NCBI GenBank assembly: GCA_019410665.1
Contig: DXSD01000011.1
Coordinates: 1-31,118, forward strand
From: Fusobacterium sp.
GTDB lineage: Bacteria; Fusobacteriota; Fusobacteriia; Fusobacteriales; Fusobacteriaceae
Reading direction: 5' to 3'
DNA length: 31,118 nucleotides
A model generated the notes under the pieces. The model did no database searches and was not told where the DNA came from. It saw nothing but the letters and a program-made list of their open reading frames with translations. Both the position numbers and the translations under genes were made by a program. Positions 25,334 through 31,118 of this stretch are shown one piece after another. Positions within the stretch are counted from its first letter, which is position 1, and each line of letters begins with the position of its first letter.

Positions 25334-26056
25334 CTATAATTCTATCAAGACTAAAATAAGATAGGTTACACTCCAACCTAAAAAAGCTCCTATCATAGTT
25401 TCAAAAAATGTATGTATCTTTCCTTCAATTCTTGAATGGATTACTAAGATAGTTAAAATTAATGTTAAGAAAAATATTTTAGGATTATCTGTCAATGAAG
25501 TTATCAAAGTTAAAATAGAAGTTGATAAAGCACTATGCCCACTTGGGAATCCTCCTCTTAAGGCTGTTCCCTTTCCAGTTATCGCTTTAATTGAAATAAC
25601 TAATATAACAATCAAAACAAAAATTGCCAGTACAGTATGTTGATAAGATTTTTTAAATATAAAAAATATATCCCTCATATTCATTACTATCTTTTTTTCA
25701 AATACTATATATCCTATAAAAAGGGCATTAATTGCAGCTACTAATACTGCTCCTGCAGCTATATCTTTGGCTCTTTTGGCTAAAGGGTGGTATTTTTCTG
25801 TTACCATATCTACACAACTTTCAATAGAAGTATTAATAAGCTCTGCTATCCATATCAATGAAACACTTAAAATAATAGCTAATGCCTCATACTTTCCAAT
25901 ATCTAAAAATAACGATAAAATAAAAATTATAATTGTACAAAAACAGTGAAACTTCATATGTCTCTCTGTCCGTATAGTTTCAAAAATTCCCTCAAAGGCA
26001 ACGTTAAATTTTTCAGTTACTCCTATGTTTTTCCATTTATTTCTCTTTTCATGCAT
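25334..26056 (-). CDS. Fused DgkA-type lipid kinase and PAP2 phosphatase
   Basis: A 240-residue membrane protein with two enzymes in one chain. Residues about 1-120 are a prokaryotic diacylglycerol/undecaprenol kinase (GIFETIRTERHMKFHCF, WIAELINTSIESCVDMVTE, HPLAKRAKDIAAGAV). Residues about 130-240 are a PAP2 phosphatase, with RGGFPSGHSA and SRIEGKIHTFFE, the latter having Glu where the classical motif has Asp. Together they could phosphorylate and dephosphorylate lipid carriers such as undecaprenol (inference). The start is the ATG at 26056, just after the ybeY stop. A longer in-frame start would overlap ybeY by 23 bases. The pgpH-ybeY-dgkA order is that of Bacillus yqfF-yqfG-dgkA, which supports undecaprenol kinase-type function. 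Confidence 0.9.
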   Translation of the reverse strand: MHEKRNKWKNIGVTEKFNVAFEGIFETIRTERHMKFHCFCTIIIFILSLFLDIGKYEALAIILSVSLIWIAELINTSIESCVDMVTEKYHPLAKRAKDIAAGAVLVAAINALFIGYIVFEKKIVMNMRDIFFIFKKSYQHTVLAIFVLIVILVISIKAITGKGTALRGGFPSGHSALSTSILTLITSLTDNPKIFFLTLILTILVIHSRIEGKIHTFFETMIGAFLGWSVTYLILVLIEL

Positions 26057-26060
26057 AGAA

Positions 26061-26528
26061 TCACATCTCTCTTGTATAACCAAAAGCTCCTAATATCTCC
26101 TCTTCTTTAGCACGCATAACTACCTTATCTTCCTCTTCAATGTGATCATATCCTAAAAGATGTAAAATTCCATGAGTCAAAACATAAAATAGCTCTCTTT
26201 TTTCAGAATGATTGTACTCTTTAGCCTGTTCTACAACTCTTTCTAAAGAGATAACTATATCCCCTAAAGTATCATAGGGTCCTATATCAAAATCCTCAGT
26301 TTCATGATAAGCAAAAGATATTACATCAGTTGGTTGGTCTTTATCTCTATACTCTCTATTTATCTCTTGAATTTCATCATTTCCTGTAAAAAGAAGCGAC
26401 ATATATACTGGAGCCTCACTTTCATACTCTTTTTCTAATACTTTGCTAACATACTCCCTTATCTCCTCCTCTTTTACTAAATCATCAAATCCCTCTATCT
26501 CTAATGACATCTCTAATATTAATTCCAT
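26061..26528 (-). CDS. ybeY: Endoribonuclease YbeY (rRNA maturation factor)
   Basis: A 155-residue zinc-dependent endoribonuclease used in 16S rRNA 3' end maturation and ribosome quality control. The metal-binding motif HGILHLLGYDH (about 119-129) is complete, with NREYRDKDQPTDVISFAYHE and GDIVISLERVVEQAKEYNHS upstream, as in the family. Normal length. ATG is preceded by AGGAGAG. It sits 18 bases after pgpH and is immediately followed by the lipid kinase/phosphatase gene. Confidence 0.96.
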   Translation of the reverse strand: MELILEMSLEIEGFDDLVKEEEIREYVSKVLEKEYESEAPVYMSLLFTGNDEIQEINREYRDKDQPTDVISFAYHETEDFDIGPYDTLGDIVISLERVVEQAKEYNHSEKRELFYVLTHGILHLLGYDHIEEEDKVVMRAKEEEILGAFGYTREM

Positions 26529-26546
26529 TTTTACTCTCCTTTTTCT

Positions 26547-28619
26547 CTATTTTTGTCCTGGATATTTTATTCTTACATGGTGAATACTAACCAAAGTTTT
26601 TATAAAAGTCTTTATTATTATTTCTATCTCTTTAAAAGTTAAATTAGCTTCTGATAATTGATTATCCTCTATTTTACTATTTATAATCTTCCTTATCATA
26701 TTTTCCATAGTTATTGGTGATTTTTCATCTAGAGATCTTATAGCAGCTTCTATTGAATCTGCTAACATTATAATAGCTGACTCTTTTGTTTTAGGTTTTG
26801 GTCCACTATATCTAAACTCTTCTTTTTCTACATTTGGATCAATTTTTTTTGCAGCATTATAAAAATACGCTAAAAAAGTTGTTCCCTGATGTTCATACAT
26901 TATATCTCTTATCTCTTTAGGAATTTGATACTCTTTTGCTAATTCTGCCCCATCTTTTGTATGAGATGTTATAATTAGAGTACTCATAAATGGAGATATT
27001 TTATTATGTGGATTCTCTCCATTCTCCTGATTTTCTACATAAAATTTAGGACGCTTAGTTTTCCCTAAATCATGATAATAGGAAGCTACTCTACAAAATA
27101 TAGCATTTGCCCCTATTGCTGTAGCAGCATTCTCAGAAAGAGTCGCTACCATAACAGAGTGCTGAAATGTTCCTGGTGCCTCCACTGAAATTTTTTTCAA
27201 AAGTGGATGGGATAAATCTCCTAACTCTAATAATCTAAATATAGTTAAAATATTAAAAGTTCTCTCAAAATATGGTAGTAGAGCAATTGTTAACATTCCA
27301 GAAATAAGTCCTGATAATAAAATTAAACCAGAAGTTAAGGCAGTTGTAAAACTCTCAATCTCTGAAAAGTACGAGAATAGTAGATATATTACAACCTTTA
27401 ATACTGACAATTGAATCCCTGCTGCTATTATTCCTGAACGAGTTGTTATTTTAGAAACAATGTGTGGAACAAAAGCCATAGCAATAAAATACATAGTGAA
27501 AAACTTCAAATCATAATTTAGTATTGGCATTAAGAAAAACAGCATAAAAGAAAATAGTAAGGTTGCATAACCTTTACCTACCAATAAAATCAAAAGAAAA
27601 AATGCTGTATCTGCTGGTATTAAATACATCATATCATTATTAAATATTCTAAATGCTAATAAAGTTCCTGCTAATATTAAAATAGAGGATCTATAATAGT
27701 TTTTATTTAATATCTGTTTCCTATAGTTAGAAAAAAACAGACTATAAAGCAAAGAAGATACTATTCCTAAATATATAACATTTGCAAAAATTAAAGAGAA
27801 ACTCTTCTTGTATGAATATACACCACAAGCTTCTAATATTCTTATTCTTCTTTCATTTAATACTTCTCCAGTTTTAGCTATAAGAGTTCCTGCTTTTATC
27901 TCTACATACTGATCACTAATTTGAGAAACTTTCTCTTGAATATTTTTCTTTGTTTTTATCTCATCATAAATATAATTAGGTGATATAAATATATCAACTA
28001 CTTTTTTGGCTAATTCTGAAAGTTTTTCATAATTCTTATCTGCTGGAGAATTATAAATAATCAAATTTTTCTCTTGTAGAATCCCCTCGCCATACGCTTC
28101 GACTAAAAATTTTCTACTTTCATTCTCTAAGTTTTTAATTTTATCTACTTTAAGAGCAGTTATCTCTTGTACCAAAGCACTTGGAATTTTTTTATTAGTA
28201 TTTCTTTCTAAAGAGCTATACTCTAACTCATCTATTGTCTTATTTTTTAATTGATATATGCTCTTAAAAAATTCATCAAAATAATCTAAGTATAATTTTT
28301 CCACATCTGAAGAGAAAATATACTCTTTTCCAGATTCTTTAATCATATTTTCAATTATCTGCTCTTTTGCACTTTGATCCTTAAAAATAATTGTATTGGG
28401 AGCATATATATCTCCACGTACTATATCTCCTACTTTATAGTTATTTTGGTTAGAAAGAAGTGAAATTTTTGAAGAAAAAGCTATTATAAACATAATCAAA
28501 ATTATATATATTAGTTTCTCTCTTAAAGAGTATTCACTTGAATAAATATTTTCATCACTATATTTGTTTCTCTTTATTTCAAACTGCAGTTTTAATCCAA
28601 AGAGATTTATAGTCCTCAT
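26547..28619 (-). CDS. pgpH: 7TM receptor-linked HD phosphodiesterase PgpH (c-di-AMP hydrolase type)
   Basis: A 690-residue membrane protein: one N-terminal membrane helix (about 34-52), an extracytoplasmic 7TMR-HDED-like domain (about 55-270), a cluster of about seven membrane helices (about 275-460) and a cytoplasmic HD domain (about 480-690). The HD residues are visible in FQHSVMVATLSENAATAI, ASYYHDLGKTKRPKFYVENQ, TSHTKDGAELAKEY, MYEHQGT and MLADSIEAAIRS. The Listeria and Bacillus relatives hydrolyse cyclic di-AMP to pApA. Its start ATG overlaps the stop of the dinG-like gene by four bases (ATGA). YbeY and DgkA follow, as in Bacillus. Confidence 0.93.
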   Translation of the reverse strand: MRTINLFGLKLQFEIKRNKYSDENIYSSEYSLREKLIYIILIMFIIAFSSKISLLSNQNNYKVGDIVRGDIYAPNTIIFKDQSAKEQIIENMIKESGKEYIFSSDVEKLYLDYFDEFFKSIYQLKNKTIDELEYSSLERNTNKKIPSALVQEITALKVDKIKNLENESRKFLVEAYGEGILQEKNLIIYNSPADKNYEKLSELAKKVVDIFISPNYIYDEIKTKKNIQEKVSQISDQYVEIKAGTLIAKTGEVLNERRIRILEACGVYSYKKSFSLIFANVIYLGIVSSLLYSLFFSNYRKQILNKNYYRSSILILAGTLLAFRIFNNDMMYLIPADTAFFLLILLVGKGYATLLFSFMLFFLMPILNYDLKFFTMYFIAMAFVPHIVSKITTRSGIIAAGIQLSVLKVVIYLLFSYFSEIESFTTALTSGLILLSGLISGMLTIALLPYFERTFNILTIFRLLELGDLSHPLLKKISVEAPGTFQHSVMVATLSENAATAIGANAIFCRVASYYHDLGKTKRPKFYVENQENGENPHNKISPFMSTLIITSHTKDGAELAKEYQIPKEIRDIMYEHQGTTFLAYFYNAAKKIDPNVEKEEFRYSGPKPKTKESAIIMLADSIEAAIRSLDEKSPITMENMIRKIINSKIEDNQLSEANLTFKEIEIIIKTFIKTLVSIHHVRIKYPGQK

Positions 28620-31090
28620 TTTTTACCACCTTTCAAATTTTTTATAATATCTCTAATTATTTCAGATTTAGAAAGAGAGTTAATATTTTTAGTTGGAATA
28701 GACTCTATGAAAAATCTACCATACTTCTTGGTTATAACCCTATTATCTAAAATAGTTATAATCCCAGAATCACTTTTACTCCTAATCAATCTTCCTATCC
28801 CTTGTTTAAATTTAATTACAGCTTCTGGAATCTGATATTCAGTAAAAGAGTTTTTTCCTTGAGCAGTAATATGCTCTATTATAGCTTCAGTTACAGGATC
28901 ACTAGGTACTTTAAAAGGAAGTTTTACTATTATAACATTACTTAATTGTTCTCCCTTTATATCTACACCTTCCCAAAAGGAATCAGTTCCAAATAAAACA
29001 GGATTTTTCTCTGACATATACATATTTACTAAATGTGTTCTTGGAGCCATTCCTTGAATAAATAGATTAAGACCACTTCTCTCTAAATCATCTTTTATCA
29101 TATAATAAACATAATTTAACATTTGATATGAGGTAAAAAGAATAAAAGCTCTTCCCTTAGAAGTTATTAACTGAGATTTTAAAAATTCAGAAACCTCATC
29201 TATATACTCTCTACTTGCAGGATCAGATATATCATTTGGAATATACACCTTCATCTGTTTATCATAATCAAAAGGAGAGTGAATTACCTTATCTAAAGTA
29301 TTCTTATCCAATCCTATAGATTCTTTAAAATAGCTAAAATCCTCTCCTATAGCAATGGTAGCAGAAGTAAACACTATCTGTTTTAAATTTAAATATAGAT
29401 TTTTTTGCAACTCACTATCAATTTTTAAAGGAGTTGCCACTAACTTAGAATTACTTTTTCTACTATTTACCTCTATCCAATATATAAACTCCTCATCTGA
29501 AAAGTCATGTATAAATCTAAAATTATTTATAAAATTATCTAGTCTATCAATATATCTTGCAAAATCATTTATATGTCCAGCATCATCTTCCTCATCTTTT
29601 AACTCTTTTATTAACCCTCTAACTTTTCTATTATAAGAGTTATACTCACTCAGGAATTTATCTTTATATGTGTTTAATTCACTTAAAAAAGGAGAGTTAT
29701 CCATCTCTTCTTTTCTTGCCCTAAAAGTAAAAGTCCCCATTTCTCCTTTTGAAAATACTTCAATAATATGGTTAAAATACTCTCTTCCAGTTACATATAA
29801 AGATTTATGTTTAAGTTTAATATCCTCTATCTCTCTTTCTAAAATTCCTCTACTATCTATCTCTTCACTTTTTATATGTTTTAGAACAAAATCTAAAGCT
29901 CCTGTATTTTTTTTCTTTCCTTCAGATACAAAAATTTGATTCATTGTTTTAGTAAAAGCATATTTAGAAACTTCATAGGAAAAGTAATCTCTAGCTACCT
30001 TCTCTATATTGTGAGCTTCATCAAAAACTACAAGCCCATACTCTGGCAATATAGAATATTCAGTATTAAAACCTATCTCTTTTCTTATTGCTAAATCAGA
30101 AAAATACATGTGATGGTTAGTTATTAAAATATCAGCTTTTTTCTTCTCTTCTCTAGATTTTAAGAAGAAACACTCACCTTTATAAGGGCACTTACTTCCA
30201 GAACACATGTCAGTTTCACTCTGAAACAGCTCCCAGACTACTGCTTCTGCTTCAAAAGTAAGCTCTCCTTTATCACCAGTTTCTGTATCATTTCCCCATT
30301 TTATAATTTCAACAAATTGATTTTTTTGAGAAGGAGTAAAATCCTCTATTATATTCCCATCAGAAAATGCCAAATTATGGTATTTTCTATTACATAAATA
30401 GTTTCCACGCCCTTTTACTAAAATATATTTAAAATCTCCTTGTATCACTCTTTTTGCTATGGGAATATCTTTGTTTAAAAGTTGTTCTTGTAAATTTATT
30501 GTATTTGTAGATATTACTACTCTTTTCTTATTCTTTATTGCCCATTCAATACTTGGAATTAAGTATGCTAATGTTTTTCCAGTTCCAGTTCCAGCCTCTA
30601 CTATTACTGGAGTCTCACTATTTAATCCCTTTTCTATATGCTTAGCCATATGAAGTTGTTCATCTCTATATTCAAAGTCTTTAAAGTTTTGTGATAGAAG
30701 TCCTGTTTTTTCAAAATATGGCACAATATCTATCTCTATATTTTCATCTTTAAAAATTTCTACAATTATATATATATCATCAACTTGATTATTCACTATA
30801 TAAGAGGCTCCATCAAGTCTATTAGAATAGATAGAAGCTATCTCTACATCAGCATCTGAAGGATAAAGAAAACCTGAGGGATGATTGTGTATTATTACCT
30901 CTCCTTTTCTCATAGCCTTTAATATGGCTGGAACAGAATAAGCATTTCCTCTAGCCAATACTTGAACTTCTGTTACTACTCCATTTTCATCTGGAATTCC
31001 TCTAAAAAATACCTCATTCCCTTGAGCGTCTTCTATTTCTAGCTTCATTCTCTCTCTAGCTTCCAAAGATATTTTCTCTTTTATATCCAT
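28616..31090 (-). CDS. dinG: JAMM (RadC-like) domain fused to DinG/XPD-family helicase
   Basis: An 824-residue protein, possibly lacking its true N-terminus because the contig ends here. Residues about 15-125 form a RadC/JAB-type domain with the full JAMM set: Glu26, His68, His70, Ser78 and Asp81 (IIHNHPSGFLYPSDAD). Residues about 140-824 are a superfamily 2 helicase. It has a Q motif (YRDEQLHMAKHI), Walker A (AGTGTGKT, 166-173), four Cys for a 4Fe-4S cluster (NYLC near 240, then MCSGSKCPYKGEC near 305-316), the DEAH box (VVFDEAHNIEKVA) and motif VI (QGIGRLIRS). DinG unwinds D-loops, R-loops and DNA-RNA hybrids. The start is set at the ATG at 31090. The GTG at 31114 is inside adapter sequence and yields a false MYKRQGKL leader. 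Confidence 0.9.
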   Translation of the reverse strand: MDIKEKISLEARERMKLEIEDAQGNEVFFRGIPDENGVVTEVQVLARGNAYSVPAILKAMRKGEVIIHNHPSGFLYPSDADVEIASIYSNRLDGASYIVNNQVDDIYIIVEIFKDENIEIDIVPYFEKTGLLSQNFKDFEYRDEQLHMAKHIEKGLNSETPVIVEAGTGTGKTLAYLIPSIEWAIKNKKRVVISTNTINLQEQLLNKDIPIAKRVIQGDFKYILVKGRGNYLCNRKYHNLAFSDGNIIEDFTPSQKNQFVEIIKWGNDTETGDKGELTFEAEAVVWELFQSETDMCSGSKCPYKGECFFLKSREEKKKADILITNHHMYFSDLAIRKEIGFNTEYSILPEYGLVVFDEAHNIEKVARDYFSYEVSKYAFTKTMNQIFVSEGKKKNTGALDFVLKHIKSEEIDSRGILEREIEDIKLKHKSLYVTGREYFNHIIEVFSKGEMGTFTFRARKEEMDNSPFLSELNTYKDKFLSEYNSYNRKVRGLIKELKDEEDDAGHINDFARYIDRLDNFINNFRFIHDFSDEEFIYWIEVNSRKSNSKLVATPLKIDSELQKNLYLNLKQIVFTSATIAIGEDFSYFKESIGLDKNTLDKVIHSPFDYDKQMKVYIPNDISDPASREYIDEVSEFLKSQLITSKGRAFILFTSYQMLNYVYYMIKDDLERSGLNLFIQGMAPRTHLVNMYMSEKNPVLFGTDSFWEGVDIKGEQLSNVIIVKLPFKVPSDPVTEAIIEHITAQGKNSFTEYQIPEAVIKFKQGIGRLIRSKSDSGIITILDNRVITKKYGRFFIESIPTKNINSLSKSEIIRDIIKNLKGGKK

Positions 31091-31099
31091 CAATTTTCC

Positions 31100-31118
31100 C
31101 TGTCTCTTATACACATCT
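31100..31118. other. Nextera transposase adapter (mosaic end) left at contig end
   Basis: The final 19 bases, CTGTCTCTTATACACATCT, are identical to the Tn5 mosaic end used in Nextera libraries. They are artificial and not part of the genome. Read on the minus strand they translate as VYKRQ or MYKRQ, an error seen in public protein entries. Confidence 0.97.

Noticed and set aside
1..31118. CRISPR array, tRNA or rRNA genes, insertion sequences, prophage genes
   Set aside because: No regularly spaced repeats, cloverleaf-like sequences, transposase or phage protein motifs were found on either strand by reading.

Overview
This is a strongly AT-rich bacterial contig. It resembles a member of the Fusobacteriaceae (Fusobacterium or a close relative), although no rRNA or other decisive marker lies in the window. 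Supporting traits are Arg codons that are mostly AGA, dense minus-strand gene packing, clear GGAGG-type ribosome binding sites, an outer-membrane-type ExbB/ExbD/TonB system beside Gram-positive-like gene orders (DUF2232-rplI-dnaB and pgpH-ybeY-dgkA), a butyrate-pathway thiolase/crotonase/dehydrogenase cluster, a B12-dependent ribonucleotide reductase and a tRNA selenouridine synthase. Every gene except mnmH is on the minus strand, so transcription mostly runs right to left. No prophage, insertion sequence, CRISPR array, tRNA or rRNA was found.

Layout, right to left. (1) 31090-23799: a closely packed set of five genes. They are a JAMM/RadC-like domain fused to a DinG/XPD helicase, the 7TM-HD phosphodiesterase PgpH, the endoribonuclease YbeY, a fused DgkA-type lipid kinase/PAP2 phosphatase, and a lipase-like alpha/beta hydrolase. 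(2) 23703-22213: a lone ABC peptide-type substrate-binding lipoprotein with its own promoter and terminator. (3) 21868-18922: thl-crt-hbd, converting acetyl-CoA to crotonyl-CoA, driven from a good promoter and containing a strong hairpin between thl and crt. (4) 17815-18858: mnmH on the plus strand, ending in a terminator that can work in both directions. (5) 17520-13282: nrdJ (class II RNR) and recQ. (6) 13156-65: one long co-directional block of about 13 kb starting at a clear extended -10 promoter. It contains a DUF116 protein, a secreted 20-odd-repeat TPR protein, a small exported membrane-tailed protein, ExbB, ExbD, TonB, an NtrC-family-like regulator, DnaX, a DUF2232 membrane protein, ribosomal protein bL9, DnaB, a U32-family protein and a small exported protein.

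Four observations deserve most attention. First, the NtrC-family-like protein (5974-7365) keeps its Walker A motif and Fis-type DNA-binding domain, but its receiver acidic residues, GAFTGA motif (GAFKGA here), Walker B acids and both arginine fingers are all changed. Second, the DinG helicase carries a JAMM metalloprotease-type domain where Gram-positive DinG proteins carry an exonuclease domain. Third, dnaX has an A8 run exactly at the end of the clamp-loader core, and a -1 shift there meets a stop two codons later, which would give a gamma-like short form. Fourth, the TPR/small protein/ExbB/ExbD/TonB genes look like one envelope-spanning energy-transduction module placed upstream of replication genes.

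Assembly caution: the last 19 bases (31100-31118) are the Nextera transposase mosaic end, an artificial adapter. Any gene call running into it (protein beginning MYKRQ) has a false N-terminus.
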